A stretch of 64,000 nt of DNA from an uncultured Litoreibacter sp. (GTDB lineage Bacteria; Pseudomonadota; Alphaproteobacteria; Rhodobacterales; Rhodobacteraceae). A model generated the notes under the pieces. The model was not told where the DNA came from. It ran no database searches and saw nothing but the letters and a program-made list of their open reading frames with translations. The stretch spans positions 28,320 to 92,319 of the forward strand of contig CALHHY010000036.1 of NCBI GenBank assembly GCA_938030665.1. Direction: 5' to 3'. Positions 26,638 through 36,032 of the stretch are shown here, one piece after another (the stretch's first letter is position 1; every line of letters begins with the position of its first letter). Made by a program: the position numbers and the translations under genes.

Positions 26638-27108
26638 ATGCGAGCTTATGACTTCGCCCCCCTGTACCGTGCCACCGTGGGCTTCGACCGCGTTGCCGAT
26701 CTGATGGACCGGGTTCTGACCTCCGAGGTCAATCACACGACCTACCCCCCTTATAACATCGAGAAGACGGATGAAGACGCATACCGTATTTCGATCGCGG
26801 TTGCCGGTTTCTCCGATGACGACCTGAATGTGGAGCAGCGCGAAAACGCCCTGATCGTGTCGGCCAAGAAAGCCACCGACGACAGCGACCGCAGCTACTT
26901 GCACCGGGGCATCGCGACCCGCGCTTTTGAGAAGCGTTTCCACCTTGCAGACCACGTGCGCGTCACCGGTGCGTCACATAGCAACGGCATGCTGCATGTC
27001 GATTTGACACGCGAAGTGCCGGAAGCACTGAAGCCACGCACCATTGAAATCGCGACCGGTGCGTCCAAAGCGATTGAAAGCAAAACGAACGAAACTGTCG
27101 CGGCCTAA
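26638..27108 (+). CDS. Small heat shock protein, Hsp20 (IbpA-like)
   Basis: A 156-residue alpha-crystallin family chaperone that binds unfolding proteins in the cytoplasm. The crystallin domain begins PPYNIEKTDEDAYRISIAVAGF near residue 37 and includes FEKRFHLADHVRV and the GMLHVDL strand. A short variable C-terminal tail follows. ATG 26638 has AGGA eight bases before it; the in-frame ATG at 26629 overlaps that site and is unlikely. Regulation appears twofold, with a sigma-32-like promoter and a ROSE-like thermometer. A strong terminator ends the unit, so it is monocistronic. Confidence 0.93.
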   Translation: MRAYDFAPLYRATVGFDRVADLMDRVLTSEVNHTTYPPYNIEKTDEDAYRISIAVAGFSDDDLNVEQRENALIVSAKKATDDSDRSYLHRGIATRAFEKRFHLADHVRVTGASHSNGMLHVDLTREVPEALKPRTIEIATGASKAIESKTNETVAA

Positions 27109-27133
27109 TCCTCCCAAAGGCCAGACATAGAGG

Positions 27134-27163
27134 ACGCGGCCCCGATCTCTCCCGGGGCCGCGT
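27134..27163 (+). terminator. Rho-independent terminator after hsp20
   Basis: ACGCGGCCCCG and CGGGGCCGCGT are perfect 11-bp arms around an 8-base loop, followed by TATTCTTTT. It also abuts the stop codon of the convergent membrane protein gene. Confidence 0.88.
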
Positions 27164-27681
27164 TATTCTTTTGCCTCGCCCTCAAAGCTCAGCGGTGCCA
27201 ATCCGCGCGAACCCCGGTACCCATTGATAAAGAATTCAACATCGGCCTCGGTTTTGAGCCGTTTGAGGTCGTAGCGTTGCGCATTCTCGTATGCGACGGA
27301 GCGGACGCGCTCATAGCTCCCCAACACGGTGCCGACCAAAAGCATAACCGAAAAGGCAGCGACTGCTGTCGCTGCAAGCGGGATGTCCTTTGGACTTTTT
27401 GTGACCACAAAAAGAGCCACGGCCCCGATGAGGCCCAATGCCGCGGGCAAAACCTGCCCTACTGCGGCGCTCCGACTTGCCCCAGTGACGAGGCCGGTCA
27501 CCAAGGCCAAGATGCCAAACACGAATGCCACAACACACAGCGTCAACAGATTAGGGACGGTCTTGCCCAGAACCGCCTTCGACCACTGGCCAAGAATGAA
27601 GATCAGTGCGGCAAGTCCGAATGACAGGCCAAACACAATCGCGCCGCGTTCTAGTCCGGCTATGATATCGCTCAGGTGCAT
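27163..27681 (-). CDS. Uncharacterised membrane protein
   Basis: A 172-residue protein with about four transmembrane helices (near 12-32, 43-65, 75-93 and 100-120) and a charged cytoplasmic C-terminal tail of about 50 residues (YDLKRLKTEADVEFFINGYRG). I do not recognise the family. It overlaps the stop of the gene upstream by one base, so the two are co-transcribed. Its own stop lies in the hsp20 terminator. Confidence 0.6.
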   Translation of the reverse strand: MHLSDIIAGLERGAIVFGLSFGLAALIFILGQWSKAVLGKTVPNLLTLCVVAFVFGILALVTGLVTGASRSAAVGQVLPAALGLIGAVALFVVTKSPKDIPLAATAVAAFSVMLLVGTVLGSYERVRSVAYENAQRYDLKRLKTEADVEFFINGYRGSRGLAPLSFEGEAKE

Positions 27682-28004
27682 CAGCCGCGTACCATTCCGC
27701 CACCCAGAACGCCCGGAACATCGATAAAGTTCCGGTCATTATACAGCGAGTCTGGGGGATGATTGGCCTGCCAGCCCGAAGGATCGTCGGAGTCAAAGGG
27801 TGGGAAGGTAAAACATGTCAGCAAAAGATCGCCTTCTTTAGGCGTCAGGACTTCCCCGTTAGCGGTTTTTTCGATGACTTCATCGCAGTCCGTATCCGCC
27901 AGCTCCACCTGGTTAGGCGCTTCTTCCGCAAGTGCTGCTCCTGCACCAACCGCGCCAACCAAAAGAAGGTTGAAAAGAAACTTCACTGGATCAAACTCGC
28001 ACAC
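27681..28004 (-). CDS. Small exported protein, unknown function
   Basis: A 107-residue protein with an N-terminal hydrophobic signal (FLFNLLLVGAVGAGAALA) and a likely cleavage after ALA. The mature part is acidic, with two cysteines (DTDCDEV and LTCFTF) that could form a disulfide, and ends in a glycine-rich tail. The start may be ATG 28004 or the GTG six codons later, which gives a tidier signal peptide (MKFLFNLL). It leads directly into the four-helix membrane protein gene. Confidence 0.55.
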   Translation of the reverse strand: MCEFDPVKFLFNLLLVGAVGAGAALAEEAPNQVELADTDCDEVIEKTANGEVLTPKEGDLLLTCFTFPPFDSDDPSGWQANHPPDSLYNDRNFIDVPGVLGGGMVRG

Positions 28005-28115
28005 AACCCGACTTGTGAAGAGAATAACACAAAATGGCGCGACTTCAAAACGAGGGGCAGCTTACAGCCGCTATCTGATCTGTCGCGGACCCGAGCGGTC
28101 GTCGAGGTCGGGAGG

Positions 28116-28988
28116 CTAAAACCATTGCCCTGGCTCCATCAGGCCAAGCTCCATCAGTTGCGACGACGTCCAGTCAAACCGCTCGGAATTGCGCCAGGCG
28201 AAATTGGTGATCGCGTGTTTCGAGCCGGGGTTGGTCATCAATGCTTTGGCCGTCCTGAACGAACAGATCGTTGCTGATACGTTATGGTGCCAGGCGCAGG
28301 CGAAGGTGTTGTATTCGGGCTGGTTGAAGCTGTGATCCTCATGCAGACGCAAACCTTCCGCGGCGCGAAACAGCCCCACCCGGTCGATGCGGCGGCGGGT
28401 CCACGGGACGTGTTCCTCAAACCGCCAGCGCAGCCCGCCGAAGACGTCGAGCTGCCGATTCAACACCTCTCCCGCGCCAGAGCTGCGTTGCAGCGCGTAG
28501 TAGCCTGCGCTGTCGAAATGAGCGTCATGGCGGTTTACCCCGTCGGGATGGGCTACCAGATCACGGGCATAAAGGTCCACGACATATGTCAGGATGGAGG
28601 CGCGGCGCTCTTCGTTGCAAAACCGGGTCAGCTCCCCCACGGAGCGGCTTTCGCAAAACGGGAAATGCAGATATTCCGCGTTGAAGCAGTAATGTATCCA
28701 ACGCCCCGCCAAAACATCGATCAGGGGGTTGACGACCTCGGTCATCGCGCCTGCGTCATGGACCTCATGGGCGATCAGATGCAACCCCGTACCGGCCTCA
28801 GGATCGATGTCTGGCAACAATGCCTGAGCGCCGGCAACCAGCACGTTCTGAAAGCCGCATCGTTGGGCATGAGCGATAGTGCTTTGCACCTCCGTGGAGT
28901 CTTCCAGCAGAATGACAGCACAGGGTCCGCCGGGATCGAGCCCGGCGCGGCCGTGGTCCAGAAATGCGCTGAGGGAGCGGTGCCGCAT
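28116..28988 (-). CDS. Glycosyltransferase 2-like protein with a degenerate DxDE motif
   Basis: A 290-residue protein that I place near the Glyco_tranf_2_4 group of GT2-like proteins. The middle segment NAEYLHFP, SVGELTRFCNEE and TYVVDLYARD lines up with the family's DADEFL, following leucine-rich helix and DMYP region. The usual DADE aspartates are replaced (FNAEYLHF), so metal-dependent transfer may be altered or lost. It is divergent from miaB, and no polysaccharide genes are adjacent. The assignment rests on motif memory only, so it could be a different family. Confidence 0.45.
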   Translation of the reverse strand: MRHRSLSAFLDHGRAGLDPGGPCAVILLEDSTEVQSTIAHAQRCGFQNVLVAGAQALLPDIDPEAGTGLHLIAHEVHDAGAMTEVVNPLIDVLAGRWIHYCFNAEYLHFPFCESRSVGELTRFCNEERRASILTYVVDLYARDLVAHPDGVNRHDAHFDSAGYYALQRSSGAGEVLNRQLDVFGGLRWRFEEHVPWTRRRIDRVGLFRAAEGLRLHEDHSFNQPEYNTFACAWHHNVSATICSFRTAKALMTNPGSKHAITNFAWRNSERFDWTSSQLMELGLMEPGQWF

Positions 28989-29100
28989 GAGGAATTTTCT
29001 GCCTTACTTCTGATCCACGCTCCTGCATCCTTCCTTCAATTGCAAGAGCGCTATGGCTGTTGTAAACGGCCCGCTCACCCCTTTGGATCAAGGTGCGCCC

Positions 29101-30411
29101 ATGGCCGACGCAAAGAAGCTCTATATCAAGACATATGGATGTCAGATGAACGTCTATGACAGCGAACGGATGGCCGAGGCGCTGGAAGGGGACGGCTACG
29201 AGCAGACGCAGGACATGGCCGAGGCCGATATGATCCTGCTGAACACCTGCCATATCCGCGAAAAAGCCGCCGAGAAAGTGTATTCCGACCTTGGCCGCAT
29301 GAAGCCGCTGCATGACGCGAAACCCGACCTGAAAATCGGCGTTGCAGGCTGCGTGGCGCAAGCGGAGGGGGAGGAAATCATGCGCCGCCAACCCATGGTT
29401 GATCTGGTCGTGGGCCCGCAGACCTATCACCGCTTGCCCGAAATGATGAAGGCGGTGAATGCGGGGGGGCAAGCGCTCGACACTGATTTCCCACCTGAGG
29501 ACAAGTTCGACCATCTTCCCAAACGTGTGCTGCCCGCGCGTAACCCGTCCGCGTTCCTGACGGTGCAGGAAGGCTGCGACAAGTTTTGTGCCTTTTGCGT
29601 GGTGCCCTACACACGCGGCGCTGAGGTTTCCCGCCCGGCGGACCGCATCCTGCTGGAGGCGGAAGCGCTTGTAGAGCGCGGCGTGCGGGAGATCACCCTG
29701 CTTGGGCAGAACGTTAACGCCTATCATGGGCATAAGGACGGGCTGGCCGGGTTGATCTGGAAGCTGTCGGAGATCAACGACCTAAAGCGCATCCGATTCA
29801 CGACCTCGCACCCCAATGACATGGACGACGCGCTGATCGACGCACATGGCACCTGCGAGAAACTGATGCCCTACCTGCATCTGCCGGTGCAGTCCGGCTC
29901 TGACCGGATTTTGAGGGCGATGAACCGCAAGCATACGGCGGATGACTACCGTGACCTTATTGGCCGCATCCGCGATGCGCGGCCTGATTTGCTTTTGTCA
30001 GGCGATTTTATCGTTGGCTTCCCGGGCGAAACGGATGCCGATTTTGAGGCCACGATGCAGCTGGTGCGCGACGTGCATTACGGGCAAGCCTATTCGTTCA
30101 AATACTCCGCCCGCCCCGGCACGCCAGCGGCCGAAAAAGAAGATGTGCCCGCCGACGTGGCCACCGCGCGGCTGCATGAATTGCAGGCCCTGTTAAGTGC
30201 GCAACAATACCAGACCCAGGCTGACATGGTCGGGCGCAAGGTAGAGGTGCTATTCGAAAAGAAGGGCCGCCAGCGGGGGCAGCTGATCGGCAAGTCAGGC
30301 TACCTGCACGCGGTCCATGCCGAGGCCCCGGAGGCAATGATCGGCACGGTGCAGCGGGTGAGAATCGTCAATGACCTGACGAACTCTCTCACCGGAGAGC
30401 TGGTGGCTTGA
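29101..30411 (+). CDS. miaB: tRNA-2-methylthio-N6-dimethylallyladenosine synthase
   Basis: A 436-residue radical SAM methylthiotransferase that modifies A37 of tRNAs reading UNN codons. The N-terminal UPF0004 domain binds an auxiliary 4Fe-4S cluster through cysteines in TYGCQMN, NTCHIRE and AGCVAQ. The radical SAM motif is CDKFCAFC near residue 158, and the C-terminal TRAM domain ends the protein. I use ATG 29101, with AAGG upstream; 16 extra residues are possible from 29053 but do not match the family. It leads the phoH-ybeY-corC-lnt group. Confidence 0.96.
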   Translation: MADAKKLYIKTYGCQMNVYDSERMAEALEGDGYEQTQDMAEADMILLNTCHIREKAAEKVYSDLGRMKPLHDAKPDLKIGVAGCVAQAEGEEIMRRQPMVDLVVGPQTYHRLPEMMKAVNAGGQALDTDFPPEDKFDHLPKRVLPARNPSAFLTVQEGCDKFCAFCVVPYTRGAEVSRPADRILLEAEALVERGVREITLLGQNVNAYHGHKDGLAGLIWKLSEINDLKRIRFTTSHPNDMDDALIDAHGTCEKLMPYLHLPVQSGSDRILRAMNRKHTADDYRDLIGRIRDARPDLLLSGDFIVGFPGETDADFEATMQLVRDVHYGQAYSFKYSARPGTPAAEKEDVPADVATARLHELQALLSAQQYQTQADMVGRKVEVLFEKKGRQRGQLIGKSGYLHAVHAEAPEAMIGTVQRVRIVNDLTNSLTGELVA

Positions 30412-30530
30412 GGCGTCCTGCGACGTCCGCCCGCCGGTTTTTTATGTCAACTTGATGAAATCTGGGGCGCGGCGCTTGCACCTCTGGGACCGAATTGGCA
30501 GCATCGGGTCAGCCAACAAAGGAGCACGGA

Positions 30531-31544
30531 TTGACCTTCAGCACCTCTAATCCGCCTAGCGCGGATGCCTCGGACCCCGAACTTCTGCTCGAATTTCCCG
30601 ATAACAGGCTGCTGATTGATCTTTGCGGAGAGTTGGACAGCCACCTGACCCAGATCGAATCCACCCTTGGCGTGCAGATTGTGCGCCGCGGCAACCAGCT
30701 TGCCGTAATGGGCGAGGCGCGGGACGAGGCGGGGCGCGCGCTGAACGCGCTTTATGTCCGGCTGGAAAGCGGCAAGGAGGTTGGACCAGCCGAGATTACC
30801 GCTGAGATCCGCATGGGTGGTTCCGACGCGGACACCGGCACGCGGGATGGTGACCAGATCGAGATGTTCAAAGGCGCCCCCGTCGAGATCAAGACCCGCA
30901 AGAAAACCATCGAGCCGCGCACCCAAGCCCAGAAGGACTATGTGCTGTCGCTGATGAATAACGAGCTGGGGTTCGGCATTGGTCCTGCGGGCACCGGCAA
31001 GACCTACCTAGCTGTGGCAGTGGGCGTGTCGAAGTTTCTCAATGGCGAGGTGGACCGGATCATCCTATCCCGCCCGGCCGTAGAGGCCGGCGAGAAGCTG
31101 GGCTACCTGCCCGGCGACATGAAGGACAAGGTCGATCCCTATATGCAGCCGCTCTATGACGCGCTGAATGATTTTCTGCCGGGCAAGCAGACCGCCAAGC
31201 TGATCGAGGAAAAGCGCATTGAGATCGCCCCGCTGGCCTTCATGCGGGGACGGACGCTGTCAAACGCGTTCGTTGTGCTGGATGAGGCGCAGAACGCGAC
31301 GACGATGCAGATGAAGATGTTCCTGACCCGGCTGGGCCAGGGGTCGCGCATGGTGGTGACCGGCGATCGCAGTCAAGTGGACCTGCCGCGCGGCGTCAAG
31401 TCGGGGCTGCGCGACGCGGAGGATTTGTTGAAAGGGGTGAAGGGGGTCTCTTTCAACTATTTCACCTCCAAAGATGTGGTGCGCCACCCGCTGGTGGCCC
31501 GGATCATCGAAGCCTATGAGGCATTCGAGGCCAAACAGACGTGA
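30531..31544 (+). CDS. PhoH family ATPase (YbeZ-like)
   Basis: A 337-residue cytoplasmic NTPase of the PhoH/YbeZ type. Walker A is GPAGTGKTYLA near residue 160, Walker B is FVVLDEAQNAT, and the arginine-rich region includes GDRSQVDLPRG. In many bacteria it works with YbeY in rRNA processing and ribosome quality control, and here ybeY follows after one small gene. The start is a TTG at 30531, fixed by AAAGGAG six bases before it; the upstream in-frame TTG has no such site. Confidence 0.92.
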   Translation: MTFSTSNPPSADASDPELLLEFPDNRLLIDLCGELDSHLTQIESTLGVQIVRRGNQLAVMGEARDEAGRALNALYVRLESGKEVGPAEITAEIRMGGSDADTGTRDGDQIEMFKGAPVEIKTRKKTIEPRTQAQKDYVLSLMNNELGFGIGPAGTGKTYLAVAVGVSKFLNGEVDRIILSRPAVEAGEKLGYLPGDMKDKVDPYMQPLYDALNDFLPGKQTAKLIEEKRIEIAPLAFMRGRTLSNAFVVLDEAQNATTMQMKMFLTRLGQGSRMVVTGDRSQVDLPRGVKSGLRDAEDLLKGVKGVSFNYFTSKDVVRHPLVARIIEAYEAFEAKQT

Positions 31545-31690
31545 CCCAATTGTCGTCCCCTTCGGGGTCGGCATGATGCTTGCCGCCCCATGGCCGGTCT
31601 TGGCTTTGCAAAATACCAAGCTGAGCGCCGAAACTTTGCCGTATTCTTTGCCTAGCTCAGGGCTGTGCCGACTGACATGCAAGAGCTTCC

Positions 31691-31819
31691 ATGTACGATA
31701 CCATCGCCTCCTACGCCGTTCCGCTGTTTATCGGCGCGTCCTTCACCGGGGGTGTCTGTGTGTTCTTCCTTGTGATGATCCGAACGATCCGGCGGCGCAA
31801 GCAGATCCCGGCCGAGTGA
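31691..31819 (+). CDS. Small single-pass membrane protein (42 residues)
   Basis: This 42-residue frame encodes a short N terminus (MYDTIASYAVP), one hydrophobic helix (LFIGASFTGGVCVFFLVMI) and a strongly basic tail (RTIRRRKQ). AAGAG lies about eight bases upstream. It sits between phoH and ybeY on the same strand, and its helix plus positive-inside tail looks like a genuine small membrane protein. I recognise no family. Confidence 0.45.
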   Translation: MYDTIASYAVPLFIGASFTGGVCVFFLVMIRTIRRRKQIPAE

Positions 31820-31849
31820 TCCGAAGCGCAGGTCCCAAATCGACATCAG

Positions 31850-32344
31850 GTGCGCCGGGTGATTGAGATCGAAGTGCAGATCACCGACCCGCGCTGGGAC
31901 GACGCGGGCTTTGAGGGCATCGCGCAACGCGCCTGCAACGCTGTTGCGGGCCAGCTTGATCTGGCCGACGGGTTCGTGATCAGCGTGCTGGCCTGTGACG
32001 ACGCTCGCATCACGGAGCTTAACGCGGATTTCAGAGACAAACCCGCGCCCACAAATGTGCTGAGCTGGCCTGACCGGGCCCTGCCCCGTGATCAACCGGG
32101 CAGCGTACCGGAGCGGCCCGACCCGTCAGACCCTGAGCTGGGAGACATTGCCATTGCCTATGACACCTGCGCAAAAGAAGCGCACCTACAGAGCAAGGTA
32201 TTTGCCGATCATGTGGCCCATCTGATGATACATGGAATGCTGCATTTGCTGGGCTATGATCACCTGAACGACCAAGACGCCGCCCTGATGGAAGGGCTTG
32301 AGACCGAGATACTTGCAAAACTGGATATTCCAGACCCATATTAA
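31850..32344 (+). CDS. ybeY: Endoribonuclease/rRNA maturation factor YbeY
   Basis: A protein of about 164 residues with the YbeY zinc motif HGMLHLLGYDH near residue 126, where three histidines hold the metal. It acts in 16S rRNA 3'-end maturation and 70S quality control. The typical TDPRWDDAG start and FRDKPAPTNVLSWP segment are present. The start codon is a GTG, at 31850 or 31859. It precedes a CorC-like gene and lnt, the usual order. Confidence 0.95.
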   Translation: MRRVIEIEVQITDPRWDDAGFEGIAQRACNAVAGQLDLADGFVISVLACDDARITELNADFRDKPAPTNVLSWPDRALPRDQPGSVPERPDPSDPELGDIAIAYDTCAKEAHLQSKVFADHVAHLMIHGMLHLLGYDHLNDQDAALMEGLETEILAKLDIPDPY

Positions 32345-32350
32345 CAACAT

Positions 32351-32370
32351 TGGCCCGCTTCTTCGGGCCA
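32351..32370 (+). terminator. Hairpin between ybeY and the CorC-like gene
   Basis: TGGCCCG and CGGGCCA form a 7-bp stem with a CTTCTT loop, followed by CTTTTGG. The T-run is short, so it may act as a partial terminator or an RNA stability element within the operon. Confidence 0.55.
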
Positions 32371-32387
32371 CTTTTGGAAAAGGACCG

Positions 32388-33281
32388 ATGGGCCCAGAAA
32401 ACGACGGATCGTCTAGCGCAGCGCCGGGCGCGCAGACAGATGACTTTGACGCCGCCACCCGCAGGCCTGGCCTGTTTGAGCGGCTGACCGGTGTGCTTTC
32501 CCCAACCAAACCCGACGTGGTCGCAGGCGGTGTGGCCAACGAACGCGTTTTGAAACAGGGCATTGGCCTTGGCAATTTGCATGCCAAACGGGTAGAGGAT
32601 GTGGCGATTCCGCGCGCGGATATGGTGTCGGTCCCGGTCGATATCGCGCTCGATGACCTCATTCAGGTGTTTCGCGACAGCGGCCTGACACGGCTACCGG
32701 TCTACAAAGAAACGCTGGACACCCCGATTGGCCTGATCCACCTCAAAGACCTTGCGTTGCAGCATGGCTTTGGCGGGAAGGGCGCGAAGAAGGGCGGGTT
32801 TTCCCTCAAGCGGCTGGTACGGGAGGTGATATTCGTGCCGCCCTCCATGCCCATAGGTGTGCTGCTGCAGCAGATGCAGTCGGGGCGCAAACACATGGCG
32901 CTGGTCATCGACGAATATGGCGGCGTGGACGGGTTGGTGACCATCGAGGACCTGATTGAACAGGTGATTGGCGAGATCGAGGATGAGCACGACATTGACG
33001 AAGCCGACACGTGGCGGTTGGAAAAGCCCGGCGTCTATATCGCCCAATCCCGCGCCCCGCTTGAGGATTTTGAGGCCGATATCGGGTTACGCCTGTCGGA
33101 TGACGACACGGATGAGGAAATCGACACGCTCGGCGGGTTGGTTTTCATGATGATCGGCCGGGTCCCGATGCGGGGGGAGGTGGTAAAACATGCCTCCGGC
33201 GCGGAGTTCGAGATCGTCGACGCCGACCCACGCCGTATCAAACGCATCCGGGTGCGCATGCCGGGATTTGCCGCCGAATGA
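32388..33281 (+). CDS. CorC/HlyC-family CBS domain protein
   Basis: A 297-residue cytoplasmic protein with a tandem CBS pair (about 60-190; IPRADMVSVPVD and EYGGVDGLVTIEDL) and a C-terminal CorC_HlyC domain (LGLRLSDDDTDEEIDTLGGLVF). It lacks the N-terminal membrane domain of longer HlyC proteins, like E. coli CorC (YbeX). A role in magnesium/cobalt efflux or in ribosome assembly with YbeY has been proposed for relatives. ATG 32388 follows AAAAGGA. Its stop overlaps the lnt start. Confidence 0.87.
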   Translation: MGPENDGSSSAAPGAQTDDFDAATRRPGLFERLTGVLSPTKPDVVAGGVANERVLKQGIGLGNLHAKRVEDVAIPRADMVSVPVDIALDDLIQVFRDSGLTRLPVYKETLDTPIGLIHLKDLALQHGFGGKGAKKGGFSLKRLVREVIFVPPSMPIGVLLQQMQSGRKHMALVIDEYGGVDGLVTIEDLIEQVIGEIEDEHDIDEADTWRLEKPGVYIAQSRAPLEDFEADIGLRLSDDDTDEEIDTLGGLVFMMIGRVPMRGEVVKHASGAEFEIVDADPRRIKRIRVRMPGFAAE

Positions 33282-34795
33282 TGCCGCGCCTGCCTGACGG
33301 GCGTTGGCCGGCTGCTGCCGGCGCCATCCTGCTGGGCGGGCTGGCAGGCTTTGGGCAAGCCCCCTGGTCGCTTTGGCCGGTGACGCTTCTGGCTCTTGGC
33401 GCCTTGTTCTGGTGGTTGCGCGATGTCACGTCTGCACGGCGCGCGGCGTGGCTGGGCTGGGCTGCGGGTGCCGGCTATGTCTGCGTCTCGCTTTTCTGGA
33501 TTGTCGAACCCTTTCTTGTAGACCTGCCGCGCCATGGCTGGATGGCACCCTTCGCCCTGTTCTTCATGGCCGCAGGGTTTGGGCTGTTCTGGGCTTTGGC
33601 CTTTTGGGCGGGATACGTCGTTGCGGGGCGGGGCCGCCACGTTGCAGCCACCGCCATCACACTGACCCTGACGGAGATGACGCGAGGCGTCATCCTGACG
33701 GGCTTTCCATGGGCGACCATCGGCCATGTCTGGATCGGGCATGACGTCATGCAGCTTGCGGCCTGGGGCGGGGCGGGGCTGCTGACCTTGCTGACCTTGT
33801 TGATTGCCGCCATCCCCGCGGCATTGCCCCGCCCAGCGCTTGGCGTCAGTGCCGCCCTTCTACTGCTGAGCATCGCCTGGGGAGGGGGGGCCGCGCGGCT
33901 GGCGTCGGTTGACCTGCCCGCCTTCGGTCCTGCAGTGCGGGTCATCCAGCCCAATGCGGCGCAGCATCTGAAATGGGACCCGGCGTATATCCCCACCTTC
34001 CTGAACCGGCAACTGACAATGACAGCGGCGCCGCAGGAAAACCCGCTCGCTTTGATTGTCTGGCCTGAGACGTCGATCACGACGCGGCTGGGGCAGGCGG
34101 GTTCGGTGATTGCGGCGATGGCCGATGCGGCGGGGGGCGTGCCGGTGGTTTTCGGTGCCAATCAGTTTGTCGACGGCGCTTTTCGCAACGCATTGGCCGT
34201 CATGGGCGGCAGTGGCCAGCTGCATCAGGTCTACCACAAGCACCACCTTGTCCCGTTTGGCGAATATGTTCCACTGGGCGACTGGCTGTCGCGCTTTGGG
34301 ATACGCGGCCTTGCCGCACGGGAGGGCGGGGGCTTCGCGCCCGGCCCCGGTCCAACCCTGATCGATGTGCCGGGCCTTGGCAGTGCGCTGCCGCTGATTT
34401 GTTATGAGCTGATTTTTCCGCGGCACGTTCACATGGCGGAACGCCCGGACCTGATCATCCAGATCACGAATGACGCCTGGTTCGGCAATATTTCGGGCCC
34501 CTATCAACACTTGGCGCAGGCCCGCCTCCGCGCGGTTGAGCAGGGGGTTGGGTTGGTCCGCTCCGCCAATACCGGGGTTAGCGCGGTGATTGATGCCGTG
34601 GGGAATGTCACCAAGCAGGCCCCGCTGAATGAGGCCGGCTATCTTGATACGCCGCTGCCATCCGCTTTGCCTGCGACGCCTTATAGCAAGACCGGGGATC
34701 TGCCGATTGCCCTTGTTATTTGTTTGTTATTGTTTCTGTTCAGGATTGTACCGTATTCAATAACCGACATTGACGGGCGAGTGCGACCAGACTAA
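33278..34795 (+). CDS. lnt: Apolipoprotein N-acyltransferase
   Basis: A 505-residue inner membrane enzyme that adds the third acyl chain to lipoproteins. About six helices lie in the first 200 residues. The periplasmic nitrilase-like domain carries the Glu-Lys-Cys triad: E in IVWPETSI, K in [12 protein letters not shown] and C in [10 protein letters not shown] final helix near 485 anchors the C terminus. It overlaps the CorC-like gene by four bases. metK follows after 65 bases but has its own riboswitch. Confidence 0.95.
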   Translation: MMPRLPDGRWPAAAGAILLGGLAGFGQAPWSLWPVTLLALGALFWWLRDVTSARRAAWLGWAAGAGYVCVSLFWIVEPFLVDLPRHGWMAPFALFFMAAGFGLFWALAFWAGYVVAGRGRHVAATAITLTLTEMTRGVILTGFPWATIGHVWIGHDVMQLAAWGGAGLLTLLTLLIAAIPAALPRPALGVSAALLLLSIAWGGGAARLASVDLPAFGPAVRVIQPNAAQHLKWDPAYIPTFLNRQLTMTAAPQENPLALIVWPETSITTRLGQAGSVIAAMADAAGGVPVVFGANQFVDGAFRNALAVMGGSGQLHQVYHKHHLVPFGEYVPLGDWLSRFGIRGLAAREGGGFAPGPGPTLIDVPGLGSALPLICYELIFPRHVHMAERPDLIIQITNDAWFGNISGPYQHLAQARLRAVEQGVGLVRSANTGVSAVIDAVGNVTKQAPLNEAGYLDTPLPSALPATPYSKTGDLPIALVICLLLFLFRIVPYSITDIDGRVRPD

Positions 34796-34811
34796 GGCTC
34801 GGCAGTCTTTT

Positions 34812-34853
34812 GTCACAACGGCTTCCTGGCGTGGCAATTCATTTCAATGGAGC
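34812..34853 (+). ncRNA. SAM/SAH riboswitch upstream of metK
   Basis: GTCAC (34812-34816) pairs with GTGGC (34831-34835), including one wobble. The intervening AACGGCTTCCTGGC matches the conserved loop of the SAM/SAH riboswitch class, known from Rhodobacterales metK leaders. GCTTCC (34821-34826) can form a pseudoknot with GGAGC (34849-34853), which is the Shine-Dalgarno eight bases before ATG 34861. Ligand binding would therefore block translation of metK. Confidence 0.85.
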
Positions 34854-34860
34854 GCTGTTC

Positions 34861-36027
34861 ATGGCCCGTAATAATTACCTTTTCACTTCGGAATCAGTTT
34901 CTGAAGGCCACCCCGATAAAATTTGTGACCGCATTTCCGATGCAATTCTCGACGCGTTTCTGGCGGAAGAGGCCATGGCACGAGTGGCTTGCGAGACCTT
35001 TGCCACGACCGACCGGGTTGTTGTCGGGGGCGAGGTTGGGCTGTCGTCACGCGACAGGCTGGACAGCTTCATGGGGGGAGTCGAAGAAATCGTGCGTGGT
35101 TGCGTCAAGGATATCGGCTACGAGCAGGAAGGGTTCCACTGGGAGAACCTGCGATTCGAGAACCTTTTGCACCCGCAATCCGCTCATATTGCGCAAGGTG
35201 TGGATAATGACGGCGCGGGTGACCAAGGCATCATGTTTGGCTATGCTTGCACTGAAACCCCTGAACTGATGCCTGCGCCAATTCAGTATTCCCACGCGAT
35301 TTTGCGTAATCTTGCCGAGGCGCGGCATGCCGGGAAAGTGCCGCAGCTGGGACCAGATGCCAAATCCCAGCTTTCCGTCCGCTACGAAGGCGGCAAGCCT
35401 GTTGGGGTGACATCGATCGTTCTGTCGACGCAGCATCTGGACGAGACGATGAGCTCTGATGATGTGCGCGACTTGGTTGCCCCCTATATTCGCGACACCC
35501 TGCCCGAGGGCTGGATCACGGACGCGACCGAATGGCATGTCAACCCGACCGGAAAGTTTGTCATCGGCGGGCCTGATGGTGATGCAGGTCTGACGGGGCG
35601 CAAGATCATTGTTGATACTTATGGCGGTGCCGCGCCGCATGGCGGTGGTGCTTTCTCGGGCAAAGACCCGACCAAGGTAGATCGTTCGGCAGCCTATGCC
35701 GCGCGCTACCTGGCCAAAAACGTGGTGGCCGCCGGGATGGCCAGCCGCTGCACGATCCAGCTGAGCTACGCGATCGGGGTGGCCAAGCCGCTCTCGATCT
35801 ATTGTGACACCTATGGGACGGGTGAAGTGGCAGAGGCCGCTATTGAAAAAGCCGTTGCCGATTGCATGGACCTGACACCGCGCGGGATCATCGAGCATCT
35901 CAATCTGCGCCGCCCGATCTATCAGCGCACGGCCGCCTATGGGCATTTTGGCCGGCAGCCGGCTGAGGACGGCGGTTTTTCATGGGAAAAAACCGACCTT
36001 GTCGATGGCCTAAAAAAGGCAATCTAG
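34861..36027 (+). CDS. metK: S-adenosylmethionine synthase
   Basis: A 388-residue methionine adenosyltransferase that makes SAM from methionine and ATP. Signature stretches are [14 protein letters not shown] at the N terminus, [15 protein letters not shown] near 120 and [19 protein letters not shown] near 262. Frame residues upstream of ATG 34861 overlap the riboswitch and are not part of the protein. Expression should be limited when SAM is plentiful, through the leader RNA. The ClpP-like gene and trmB follow closely and may be read through. Confidence 0.97.
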   Translation: MARNNYLFTSESVSEGHPDKICDRISDAILDAFLAEEAMARVACETFATTDRVVVGGEVGLSSRDRLDSFMGGVEEIVRGCVKDIGYEQEGFHWENLRFENLLHPQSAHIAQGVDNDGAGDQGIMFGYACTETPELMPAPIQYSHAILRNLAEARHAGKVPQLGPDAKSQLSVRYEGGKPVGVTSIVLSTQHLDETMSSDDVRDLVAPYIRDTLPEGWITDATEWHVNPTGKFVIGGPDGDAGLTGRKIIVDTYGGAAPHGGGAFSGKDPTKVDRSAAYAARYLAKNVVAAGMASRCTIQLSYAIGVAKPLSIYCDTYGTGEVAEAAIEKAVADCMDLTPRGIIEHLNLRRPIYQRTAAYGHFGRQPAEDGGFSWEKTDLVDGLKKAI

Positions 36028-36032
36028 GCGCG

